Shown here one piece after another: positions 1 to 8,200 of a stretch of DNA of 11,268 nt. Within the stretch, counting starts at the first letter, position 1. Every line of letters begins with the position of its first letter. Source of the stretch: Candidatus Heimdallarchaeota archaeon (GTDB lineage Archaea; Asgardarchaeota; Heimdallarchaeia; Heimdallarchaeales; Heimdallarchaeaceae); assembly GCA_016839875.1 (NCBI GenBank), contig JAEOTK010000139.1:1-11268 (forward strand). Direction: 5' to 3'. Both the position numbers and the translations under genes were made by a program. A model generated the notes under the pieces. The model ran no database searches and was not told the origin of the DNA. It worked only from the letters and a program-made list of their open reading frames with translations.

Positions 1-243
1 CCTGATGAATTCTACAATGTTTCTTTAAAGGAGTTAAGGGATTCATTAATCACTGAGTTACATTCGTACTCAATTGTTAGAGAAACGAAGGTTATGCTAG
101 TATTAAAAGAAAAACAAGGGGACAACAAGATATCTATTTTCCCTTCTTGCCGAGTATTCGTTTATGGTGATTTAGCAAAAGATGAAGCTAAAAGCATAAT
201 TAACACCATCAGTAAATCTGTTGAGAAAGTCATAGCATCATAA
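1..243 (+). CDS. 3' end of an unidentified protein gene (5' end outside window)
   Basis: An open frame enters from the left edge and runs 80 codons to a TAA at 241-243; no start is visible. The tail has a helix-like stretch (KELRDSLITELHSY), a strand (KVMLVLKE), then ISIFPSCRVFVYG followed by an acidic, helix-forming DEAKSIINTISKSV. The pattern 'strand, FPSxRVxVxG, helix with EA' recalls the beta-alpha element seen in TBP-fold domains and in small C-terminal domains of some ThiF/MoeB-like enzymes. The match is too short to name a family. There is no membrane segment. A hairpin terminator follows directly, so this is the last gene of its transcript. That it is coding is likely; its function is unknown. 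Confidence 0.7.
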   Translation, partial: PDEFYNVSLKELRDSLITELHSYSIVRETKVMLVLKEKQGDNKISIFPSCRVFVYGDLAKDEAKSIINTISKSVEKVIAS

Positions 244-247
244 CAAA

Positions 248-270
248 CACAAGCATCCTTGTGGTTTTTT
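248..270 (+). terminator. Hairpin plus T-tract terminator
   Basis: A perfect 6-bp inverted repeat, CACAAG (248-253) and CTTGTG (258-263), with the 4-base loop CATC, is followed after one G by six T (265-270). It starts 4 bases after the stop of the first gene. In archaea the U-tract is the main signal for termination and a hairpin is optional; here both are present. It separates the first gene from the hydrolase promoter at 278-285. Confidence 0.65.
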
Positions 271-277
271 CATAAAG

Positions 278-285
278 AATAAATA
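278..285 (+). promoter_or_regulatory. TATA box for leaderless hydrolase mRNA
   Basis: AATAAATA is centred about 27 bases upstream of the GTG at 309. This is the archaeal TATA-to-start-site distance, so transcription would begin at or beside the start codon. No Shine-Dalgarno sequence precedes the GTG. Confidence 0.5.
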
Positions 286-308
286 CCCTATAGAATTATC
301 AACTATCT

Positions 309-1097
309 GTGCAAGGCGGAGTTCATCTTCTCTCAGGTTTGATCTTAGCTAGTTTTACTGATAGAAAGGAGTTCAAACTTGGAGCTGTTGTTGGTGCAAT
401 CTTACCAGATGCAGATATTATCATTATGGCATTTGTTTATTTAGCAATAGGTGAAGGCGCTTCTGTAATTCATAGATCCTTAACTCACAGCCTTCTCTTT
501 CTAATCTTAGTTCCAGGGATTATTATCTCTTTGAATTTCATACCCTTTGTAAAGAAAAAATATGACTATGATTTTCTTGGTTTTGGATTAGGATTGTTGT
601 TTGGAATGGCAACTCACATCCTCTTAGACATGCTGTATCTAACAGGAGTATACTTCTTATGGCCCTTCTACAATGAACTGATTGGATTTCCAATCGTTCC
701 CTTTGAGAGCTTTGACACAAGTATAGCAATTGATTCTCTTAAACTGAAGCTGATACAAACAACTGATTTCTATACAGATATAGCTTTCTTCTTCGTTCCT
801 ATGATATTTTTAGCTTACAAAATGGATTTGCACAAGAAAATACGTCTTCCAGCTTTAATCTTTGTGATAGTTGATTTTATCGTTACTACAATCTTCCTTG
901 GTCTTTCTTTCAGATCATCGGTTGCTTATGAGGATCATGTAATTCAAATGTACTATACGGGAACCTTCTTCTTGTTATTCTCTCTTATTGCTCCCTTCTT
1001 ATTCCGGAACATCATTAGAGAATTCAAATTCAAACCTTGGGAAATAGCTCTAATAGTCTCACTGTTTGTATTCTCACAATTTCTGTTCTTTGTCTAA
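309..1097 (+). CDS. YdjM-family membrane-bound metal-dependent hydrolase
   Basis: A 262-residue integral membrane protein of the YdjM / DUF457 family, predicted zinc- or metal-dependent hydrolases of unknown substrate. The family motifs are visible in order: an early His (H6) in GGVHLLSG, LPDAD (32-36), HRSLTHS (55-61), and H103-x3-D107 followed by the typical LTGVYFLWPF (111-120). These His and Asp residues are the presumed metal ligands. There are about seven hydrophobic segments: around 25-45, 60-80, 88-110, 158-170, 180-200, 217-233 and 246-262. GTG is the only usable start, because a TAG lies in frame at 291-293 and no ATG follows it, and a TATA box sits at the leaderless distance. The gene is transcribed alone and ends 3 bases before the stop of the convergent HEAT gene. 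Family assignment is confident; the reaction is unknown. Confidence 0.88.
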   Translation: MQGGVHLLSGLILASFTDRKEFKLGAVVGAILPDADIIIMAFVYLAIGEGASVIHRSLTHSLLFLILVPGIIISLNFIPFVKKKYDYDFLGFGLGLLFGMATHILLDMLYLTGVYFLWPFYNELIGFPIVPFESFDTSIAIDSLKLKLIQTTDFYTDIAFFFVPMIFLAYKMDLHKKIRLPALIFVIVDFIVTTIFLGLSFRSSVAYEDHVIQMYYTGTFFLLFSLIAPFLFRNIIREFKFKPWEIALIVSLFVFSQFLFFV

Positions 1098-1100
1098 AAA

Positions 1101-2747
1101 TCAAATAAAATCATTCACGTCTAGTTCAGTAAGCAATAATATAATATCATCTTTAACAAGATTTTTGCTTGCTATTTCCATCAATGTGTTGATAACTTTT
1201 TCAGCAAATACTCTTTCATCAGCTATCATTAGTTCCTTGAACATATTCACTAGACTCTCAAGTATCTCTGGATCTTTTGAGATATAGAGAATAGTTTTGA
1301 TGAATTGCTTGATGTCACTTGGTATAAGATTTCTACTTACTGTTAATTCAGAATAAGCTAATAGTACCTGTTCCATTACACCAATATCTTTGTGTAATTT
1401 TAAGCATTCAATAAACGTTTTTGCAAATGTTTTGGTAAACTTCTCAGGATTATTGAGTATCACACTATCAATTATACTATATGCTCTAAATGCTAAGAAT
1501 GGATGATGTGATTTAAGAGTGATTTCTTTTAATGTAGTGAGATAGACCGAGGTCAATTTTTTAGGATATTGTTTCAATGAGTACTTCTCAATGTTCTGAA
1601 TTGCAGCATAACAGATGTCCTCTTCCTTTGTATTTGTAACAATTTCGAAAAGAGCAGATATTGCATTTTCTATTACATCTGATTGAGCTTGCAGATAGAT
1701 TTGAGTAAAAAGCTCAATTGCTCGGGTTCTCACATTTTTGGAATGATGTGATTTGAGGATTTTTACAATTCTTTGGACATTCTCTTCTGAAAGAAAATCT
1801 TTGATAATAATAGCTTCTAAAGCTTTTAGTCCCATTTCTCGTAACCTATCTTCATAGGTAGCTCTAACAATACCAATAATCAAATCAATGAGATAGGGTA
1901 CTCTCTCCTCTCTAAGGAGAATTAAGTCTGGATAGGTAAAAATAGCAATTTCCCTTATTTTCTGGTCATATGAAAAAGTCAATAATTTAACAATATCACT
2001 TGTATATTGGTTAAGCTTTGCAAGTGTTCTTTTCTTTACAATTATCTCCTCTAAACACTTGAATGCAGCTATTCTCATATCTGAATCATCTGATGCTTTG
2101 AAGATCATGATATATGCTTCAGCTATTCCAAAGTATGGAGTATAACGATCAATGTTTGTTATTATGTTATTGAGACATCCTATTGCTGTGAGTCTTTCTG
2201 ATTCGTCTACACTAACTCTAAGAATTTCACTTAAACCAATTGCAACATCTCTTCCCATATCTGGATCATCAATGGGTAAAAGTAAAATAGAATTGATCAG
2301 GCTCTTAACATTGGGTTGTTTCTTGAGATGTTTATCTCTTTCAACATATTTGAAAAGCTGATTAAGTTCCAAAGAATCCTTCCAGTTGAATTTTTCTTTT
2401 CTCATACCTTTTCTTATGATTTTGAAATCTTTTGTCAAATTGAAAAGTCTATTGTCTATTTGATGTCGAACACCAGTTTCTGCTTCGATATCTTTCTGTC
2501 TAAATTGGTCAATGAGATTTTCTTCAATCTCTTCAGTAGTTATTAACGAAGCAAGTGCTTGTGAGGCTGCATCTCGAACCTTAGGATTTGGATCAGTGAG
2601 TTGAGCATGTAGAAGGGCTTCTAAAACATTGGAATCAGGAAAATTAGCTAAAATATATGCTGCTCTCTCTCTTTGTAGAGGAATTGAGCTATACTTTAAC
2701 TGCTTGATTAATCCATCAATTTCAGAGGTTTCGGAAGACTCACTCAT
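1101..2747 (-). CDS. HEAT-repeat scaffold protein
   Basis: A soluble 548-residue protein that is almost wholly alpha-helical. It carries degenerate HEAT/ARM-type repeats of about 35-40 residues along its length. Characteristic second-helix or turn patterns are NPKVRDAASQALASL (53-67), DSDMRIAAFKCLEEII (221-236), DQKIREIAIFTY (261-272), EDRLREMGLKALEAII (299-314), SKNVRTRAIELF (336-347) and EEDICYAAIQNI (375-386). There is no signal peptide, membrane segment or catalytic motif, so a protein-binding superhelix acting as scaffold or adaptor in the cytosol is the natural reading; the partner is unknown. Residues 72-150 are charged and repeat-poor and may be a hinge or loop. The ATG at 2747 is the only good start. 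A TATAAA/TTTATA motif lies only 4-9 bases upstream (2751-2756), too close for a leaderless start there; a weaker CAAATA at 2774-2779 is better placed. It is divergent from the dehydrogenase gene and convergent with the hydrolase. Confidence 0.85.
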   Translation of the reverse strand: MSESSETSEIDGLIKQLKYSSIPLQRERAAYILANFPDSNVLEALLHAQLTDPNPKVRDAASQALASLITTEEIEENLIDQFRQKDIEAETGVRHQIDNRLFNLTKDFKIIRKGMRKEKFNWKDSLELNQLFKYVERDKHLKKQPNVKSLINSILLLPIDDPDMGRDVAIGLSEILRVSVDESERLTAIGCLNNIITNIDRYTPYFGIAEAYIMIFKASDDSDMRIAAFKCLEEIIVKKRTLAKLNQYTSDIVKLLTFSYDQKIREIAIFTYPDLILLREERVPYLIDLIIGIVRATYEDRLREMGLKALEAIIIKDFLSEENVQRIVKILKSHHSKNVRTRAIELFTQIYLQAQSDVIENAISALFEIVTNTKEEDICYAAIQNIEKYSLKQYPKKLTSVYLTTLKEITLKSHHPFLAFRAYSIIDSVILNNPEKFTKTFAKTFIECLKLHKDIGVMEQVLLAYSELTVSRNLIPSDIKQFIKTILYISKDPEILESLVNMFKELMIADERVFAEKVINTLMEIASKNLVKDDIILLLTELDVNDFI

Positions 2748-2824
2748 CTGTATAAATATTTTCGATTTTTGAGTATTTGAAGTTTGTTTTACTATTCGGT
2801 GATTTATTGTTTCTTCTACAAATT

Positions 2825-2830
2825 TTTAAA
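2825..2830 (+). promoter_or_regulatory. TATA box for dehydrogenase gene
   Basis: TTTAAA, inside the A/T run 2820-2830, is centred 25.5 bases upstream of the ATG at 2853 but only 13.5 bases upstream of the ATG at 2841. By the spacing seen at the other promoters in this window, the leaderless start would be 2853. Confidence 0.5.
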
Positions 2831-2852
2831 GAAGTATTGAATGAGAGAGTTG

Positions 2853-3845
2853 ATGATTGTTCTCTATAAATCACGAAAACCTTCAGAAGAAGATGCAAAA
2901 ACAGTTAGAGAGATTCTGGATGATTCTGCAGAATTGGTATTTGAAGATGACCTTAATGATGAAGAAAAAGTAGAAATTCTTGCTAAAACAAATATCATCC
3001 TCGGTGGAAGATTATCGGAAGAGGATTTAGAAATAGCGACTAACCTTAAGATGCAACAGACCTATGCTACTGGTATTAATAGACATAATTTAGAATTCTT
3101 CAAAAAGAAAGGAATTATGTTTTGTAATAATCATTCACATGCTTTTACAATTGCAGAGTATGGTTTTGCTCTACTGAATGCAGCTTCAAAAGAATTAACT
3201 GTAAATGACCAACTTCTTAGGAAAGGCAATTGGGATTACAACAAGTATAGATCAGTTTCATTATTTGATAAGACTGTAGTACTTCTAGGCTTTGGAGAAA
3301 TTGCTAAAACATTCAAGAAATTATGTGAACCTTTCAACATGAAATTCATAGCAATTAAGAGAACCAAAGATTGTGACGATCCATCTGTAGAAGTCTATCT
3401 TTCAGAAGACAAAATGGAAGCTTTGAAGCAAGCTGACTTCATCTTCAACAGTCTTCCTCTAACAAAGAAAACGACAGATTTCTTAGATACAGAAGCATTT
3501 GAGGTAATGCAACCACATACAATAATTGTTAATGTAGGGAGAGCACAGACCATGAATGAGGAAGCTTTATACAATGCTCTTAAGGAGAAAAAGATAAAGG
3601 GAGCAGCACTTGATCCTTGGTATAAATATCCTGGAAACAGGTGGGAAGGTGCAGATGAATCCGAAGTTTTCTATCCCTCAGATTTTCCGTATCAAGAATT
3701 GGACAATGTTATAATGAGTTCTCATAGAGCTTGGGTTACTGATATACCGATGTTTGAATATGCAAAATCATTGATTCACAATATCAACAGGTTTATTCGA
3801 GGAGAAACTCCACTGAACATTGTAGATCTAGATGAAGGTTATTGA
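2853..3845 (+). CDS. D-2-hydroxyacid dehydrogenase family oxidoreductase
   Basis: 330 residues from the ATG at 2853. An in-frame ATG at 2841 would add four residues, but the TATA box at 2825-2830 favours 2853 and MIVLYKSRKP is a typical family N-terminus. The family reduces 2-oxoacids to D-2-hydroxyacids with NAD(P)H. The Rossmann motif GFGEIA is at 146-151. The second strand ends in AIKRTK (167-172), basic where NAD-specific members have Asp, which hints at NADP(H). The NSLPLTKKT segment (199-207), catalytic Arg in NVGRA (R230) and His in SSHRA (H291) are present. The usual catalytic Glu, 29 residues after the Arg in DVxxxEP, is replaced: here the segment reads LDPWYKYP with Tyr259 at that place. 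FDH-like members also lack this Glu (Gln there), so an altered reaction or substrate is possible. The gene overlaps the convergent MFS gene by 7 bases. The substrate is unknown. Confidence 0.9.
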   Translation: MIVLYKSRKPSEEDAKTVREILDDSAELVFEDDLNDEEKVEILAKTNIILGGRLSEEDLEIATNLKMQQTYATGINRHNLEFFKKKGIMFCNNHSHAFTIAEYGFALLNAASKELTVNDQLLRKGNWDYNKYRSVSLFDKTVVLLGFGEIAKTFKKLCEPFNMKFIAIKRTKDCDDPSVEVYLSEDKMEALKQADFIFNSLPLTKKTTDFLDTEAFEVMQPHTIIVNVGRAQTMNEEALYNALKEKKIKGAALDPWYKYPGNRWEGADESEVFYPSDFPYQELDNVIMSSHRAWVTDIPMFEYAKSLIHNINRFIRGETPLNIVDLDEGY

Positions 3846-5116
3846 GAAGCTTGCACTTCTGATGATTCCTTCTCTTTTTGTTTTAACAGCTGTTTAGGTA
3901 ACAATAATGTTCCAATAACACTAGTTGTACACAAAAGCCAGATAAGTATCAAAACACCCCAGAGTCTGGTACCTGTCTCCCCTCCAGCTAGTCTAGATAG
4001 AAGAGGACCTATGACCATACCTGTACCATAAACCACAGAATAGATCCCCATACTCGATCCATATCTTTCCTTGTCCGTGATATCTGCTAAAATTGCTAAT
4101 GCCGCAGGTGGAAAAGCTCCACATCCTATACCAATTATGAGTAGAACTGGTGATAGGTATAGTAACATTCTGGTGTTATCCGCGAAACTAACTATCAAAG
4201 TAACAAATGCTGCGAATGAAAACATTCCAACATATAGAAAGGGTTTACGACCAATTCGATCACTTAAGATTCCATTCAAAGGAAATCCTATGAGAATTGA
4301 AGCGAAGATAATAATGAGAACTACTAGTAGACTGATATCATGTAAATCAAGATGGGATGCTAGAGTTTCAGCACTTCGGAGAATTATTGCATATAGACAG
4401 ATAATGGGTATCCATACTGGGAGTAAATACATGATACTTTTTTGTTTGATTATCATCTTGAATTTTGTAACGAAACTTTCATCCTTAATCAAAGAAGTCT
4501 GAAAGACTTTCTCTCGTAGTAAAACCACAGCTAGAATTAGTGAAACAAACAATACAACTGCTGCTGTTAGGAACATAATCATAGAATCAGGTGATGCGAG
4601 TTCTAGAAGCAAAAATCCACCCCCAAAACCTACACCTAAACCTAGAAGGGTACAAGCATCATAGAAACCCATATATCTACCTCTTTTATCCTCAGGAGCC
4701 TCATCTGCTACAATAGCTAATGTAGATGCAACTTGAGCACCTGCTCCTATACCCAAGATGCTTGATATAATAATTAATACTGCGAAATTTGCAAAGAAAC
4801 TGAAAAGAAGAATAGATAGTCCAGTCACTCCTAGTCCAATGAAATATACAATCTTTCTACCAATCTTATCTGCAAGTATTCCAAAAAACGATACGGTTAT
4901 TAATTCTGCAAGAGGATATGCTATAAAAATCATATCTCTCTGTATCTCACTGAGATGTGTTAGATAATTTGGATTTGTGAAAATTGCAATAGATAAGTAA
5001 AAACCAGCCCTCATTAAGAAAGTTGTTAGAAAAACTATCAATAGAGATTTTGGGAGATGAAAAAGATCTTTCAATCTACTTGTCTTCTCTGTTTTTTTCA
5101 TAGCTGTGTCTGACAT
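3839..5116 (-). CDS. Major facilitator superfamily (MFS) transporter, 12 TM
   Basis: A 425-residue polytopic membrane protein of usual MFS length with 12 hydrophobic segments in two similar halves. The loop 2-3 signature is GILADKIGRK (79-88) and is repeated in the second half as GILSDRIGRK (282-291). A second pair of matching segments, ADEAPEDKRGRYMG (137-150) and ADITDKERYGSSMG (344-357), also shows the internal duplication. The glycine-rich LLGLGVGFGGG (157-167) in the fifth segment corresponds to motif C of the drug/proton antiporter branch, but the usual Pro is missing. Both termini are charged and cytosolic (KKTEKTSRLKD; KQKEKESSE). Secondary transport driven by an ion gradient is expected. 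The substrate cannot be told; efflux of a small molecule is a reasonable guess. It is divergent from the ABC export operon and shares its control region. The ATG at 5116 lies about 27 bases from a TATA box. Confidence 0.92.
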   Translation of the reverse strand: MSDTAMKKTEKTSRLKDLFHLPKSLLIVFLTTFLMRAGFYLSIAIFTNPNYLTHLSEIQRDMIFIAYPLAELITVSFFGILADKIGRKIVYFIGLGVTGLSILLFSFFANFAVLIIISSILGIGAGAQVASTLAIVADEAPEDKRGRYMGFYDACTLLGLGVGFGGGFLLLELASPDSMIMFLTAAVVLFVSLILAVVLLREKVFQTSLIKDESFVTKFKMIIKQKSIMYLLPVWIPIICLYAIILRSAETLASHLDLHDISLLVVLIIIFASILIGFPLNGILSDRIGRKPFLYVGMFSFAAFVTLIVSFADNTRMLLYLSPVLLIIGIGCGAFPPAALAILADITDKERYGSSMGIYSVVYGTGMVIGPLLSRLAGGETGTRLWGVLILIWLLCTTSVIGTLLLPKQLLKQKEKESSEVQASQ

Positions 5117-5140
5117 CTTGCTGAACAGAAAAGCAAACTA

Positions 5141-5146
5141 TTTAAA
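5141..5146 (-). promoter_or_regulatory. TATA box for MFS gene, leaderless
   Basis: On the minus strand, GAAAAGTTTAAATAG contains an A/G-rich BRE-like stretch and TTTAAA. The box is centred 27.5 bases upstream of the ATG at 5116, and no Shine-Dalgarno site precedes that ATG. This is a good archaeal leaderless promoter. Confidence 0.6.
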
Positions 5147-5161
5147 CTTTTCAAAATGATT

Positions 5162-5205
5162 AAGTTAACTTCCTACTAAAACTGCTCTCGTTTAGAGTTA
5201 ACTTT
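5162..5205. promoter_or_regulatory. Paired AGTTAACTT elements, candidate shared operator
   Basis: AAGTTAACTT (5162-5171) is a perfect 10-base palindrome. AGTTAACTT recurs at 5196-5204 (GAGTTAACTTT in context). The centres are 33 bases apart, about three helical turns, so two dimers would sit on the same face of the DNA. The left copy lies about 15 bases upstream of the MFS TATA box, and the right copy about 15 bases upstream of the operon TATA box. The position suits a regulator acting on both divergent promoters; no regulator gene is in the window. In AT-rich DNA chance recurrence is possible. Confidence 0.4.
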
Positions 5206-5218
5206 AAACAACAAAACA

Positions 5219-5224
5219 TATAAA
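5219..5224 (+). promoter_or_regulatory. TATA box for ABC export operon, leaderless
   Basis: TATAAA, preceded by an A-rich BRE-like CAAAACA, is centred 25.5 bases upstream of the ATG at 5247. It is only 13.5 bases upstream of the in-frame TTG at 5235, which supports the ATG as the true start. No Shine-Dalgarno site is present. Confidence 0.65.
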
Positions 5225-5246
5225 TGGTTAAGATTTGTCAATTGTG

Positions 5247-8200
5247 ATGAATAGAAAAAAAAATATTGTCATACTATTGATAATTTTCTCTCTCTTCGCG
5301 GGGACTGTGTTTTCTAATGCACAGACTAATGGAAATGAAGGTGAACAAACAGACGAAAATCTTTTCATGATTCTGAAAAAAGAAGGTAATGAAGCAAATA
5401 TCCAAACTCTTACTTTGTTAGATGATATGGATAATCTACATTATTTCGTTTTGATTGAATATGAAAATGAAACTTTCTTCATAGTTCATGTTATCAATGG
5501 TGTTGCCAATTTAGTAGTGCGAGATGAATTCTTCGAAGAACCATTCGAAGCATTTACAATACCTGGTGGTGTTATTCTTTTCTACTCCTATAGAACATTT
5601 TATGGTGTCAATAAATTCCTGATGTATCAATGGGTTAATGGAGAAATTTCTAATGTTGAATACTATTCGATAAATGAGTTTTTTGCTATACCTCCGAAAG
5701 CCTATATTTTCCCAAATAGAACAGATGATACATTCGATATTATCTTGACAACTATGACTCATGAAGGAGGAGACATTGTATCAGAAATATCAAAAACGAA
5801 GATACGTTTCTTCAAAGTTTATCTTAATGGTACAGCCAGAGCAGGTGAGCACTGGGTGATTGATTATGAATTCGATTACCTGATAGATTTCGATTATGAG
5901 AATGGAACTCTATATGCTCAATATAGATACATGTATGATTATAACCCGAATCATCTATATTTCACGATTGTGACTTCAATGCTGAATACGTCAATTTCAA
6001 ACTTCATGATAATCAGTGAAGGAGGTTTTGATCCTGCATTTTTTGTTACTGAGGATGGATACCTACATACTACTTTGATTAGGGAAGGAACTCTTTATAG
6101 TTTACAATATTCAGTTAACGAGTCTATTTCCTTTACAGATTTTAACTCAACTGCCATTGGAATGAGTCATTACAGTGACAGATATATGTTCAAACATGAT
6201 GGTTATCAAACGTACATCTTCAATTCTGAACCTTATGTTGGAACTAAAGAGTTCTTTGCTGATGACGATCTTAAATCGAAGATATCAATTTTAGATCACA
6301 ACCATGAGCAAGCTAATCTAAGTGAATTTTTCATTTATAATGTCCCTGAACTTGACAACTATCACACTTTCTATGCACTCGATTATGGAAATGGAGAAAC
6401 CCTATTTACACACACAACCTTACTAACACAAAAGGATATTCCAAACAGAAAATATTCTGCTTCTGATTTCATAGGATTTTACATTGAATCTAACATAACT
6501 CTATCTCTACCTTCAGAACCAATAACAGTGAATTTAGTAGCTCTAACTGGATTTTCTTTGTTCTGGAAAACTGCAGGAATATACATTGTTTCAATATTAG
6601 CAGGAGTAGCTGTTATCTATGTAATTTTTAGAAAATTCTTTAACAGAACCATAGTAGGTATGAAGAATTATCTTCTTCGCCCAATGAAACCTCAGGCAAA
6701 TGCTATAGCGAGTTTCTTCACCAATATATGGTTATTCTTATTCAATGGAATCACTACTTTGTACATTCTGTTTAAAACCAATAAGAAAAGACATTTGATG
6801 AACTTAATTGGTATGACGGTTTTAGCAGTAATAATAATAACAAGTACGAGTATTTACAGTTCAAAACAGAAAGTGTTGATTTCTGAATATACTGAGGATA
6901 TAAGTGTTACAAATGATGGAGTTCCGTCATTAAGTATTGTAATGAATTATGACACTCAAGCAATGGGAACAAATAATCCAATTATCTCCGATTTCAATGA
7001 ACAGGCAATGAGTGAGGTATTAACTGAATTCAAGCTGAATTATAAAACGATGGCGAGTGTAATTAGAAGTTATGAGATATCAACATTCATGTACATGACT
7101 GCAATGGACCCTCTAGATAATACAACACTAGGTGCTTGTACATACTATGGAATATCAAGGAACTATACATCGATACTCGAACATATGTTAGTAAATGGAT
7201 CTCTTCCAAACAATCCTGGGGAGATAATGATGGAAGCAAACTTGGCTGCAAATCTAGGTTTTGGAGTAAATGATACAGTCCTGTTTTTTGGAGCTATAAG
7301 AGATTATTATAATTATTATCTTGGGGACACCAATGTTTCACTCACAATTTCAGGACTTTATAGTGGAATAACTTTGGAGGATTATAACTATCTACTAGAT
7401 ATTAACGATCTTCCTTATGATTCAGCTAAAGGACTCAACAATATCTTTTTTGGACCTGGTGTTCTTTCATTCATAGATAACTCTCTTCCAAATTTAGACG
7501 GATTATTCCCATATTATATGAGATTAACAACTTATGTTCAATTCATCTATGATTTCACTGATTTTGATCCATCACAGATGACAGCTCTGAAGATTGAGCA
7601 GGAAGAAATTATTGAGAATAATGTGCATTTTGCTGAATTTAATTACAATGTTCAATGGTCTATGTCTGGGGAATTAAATGCCATAATTGATGTTCTAGAA
7701 CCTAAACTGGAATCTTCAATCTTCCTTTTCTTCACATTGGCAGTACCTATTCTCTATCTTTCATTATTTCTGATTTTTGAAACGAATGATCTTTATAGCA
7801 GAAGTATGGAACAGGAAATTGAGATCTTTCAAGCAAAAGGATTATCAACATTCAGGATTGCATGGAATTACTCATTACTCAAATTGGTTGAGGCTGTTTT
7901 TGCTACGGCTATAGGATTTGCATTGTCGCTAGCACTTATCCCACCATTACTAAAAATGGATAGTTTCATATCATTCAACAATCCATTTGTAACGATAAGT
8001 TTATCGAGTTTACCATTAGCATCTGCTTTCACTGTATTTATTCTGGTGATAATTTCGCTACCAAAAATAATTCAAATTTCTAGTTCAAAGAAGGTTCAAC
8101 AAAAGACTCCACAAAGAGTGATGAAGTTATTCAAGAGAATCAGATTAGTTCCTATTGTTCTTATAGGAATTGGTGGAGGAATTATATTTGGTGGAATACA

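Noticed and set aside
2152..2546. Two plus-strand open frames of 69 and 76 codons opposite the HEAT gene
   Set aside because: They lie wholly within the HEAT coding sequence on the other strand, have no promoter or ribosome binding site, and their translations look like random low-complexity hydrophobic sequence.
2751..2757. TATAAAT as a promoter for either divergent gene at 2748-2840
   Set aside because: For the minus gene it is only 4-9 bases from the ATG, which would put transcription start inside the coding region. For the plus gene it would leave a 65-75 base leader while a better-spaced TTTAAA exists at 2825-2830. It is left unassigned.
4071..4502. A 143-codon plus-strand open frame opposite the MFS gene
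   Set aside because: It is antisense to well-conserved MFS motifs (GILSDRIGRK region), has no start signals, and the MFS reading is unambiguous.
5117..5246. A small RNA or riboswitch in the divergent region upstream of the ABC operon
   Set aside because: The operon promoter sits about 25 bases from the start codon, leaving no 5' leader to hold a riboswitch, and no stable GC-bearing stems are seen.
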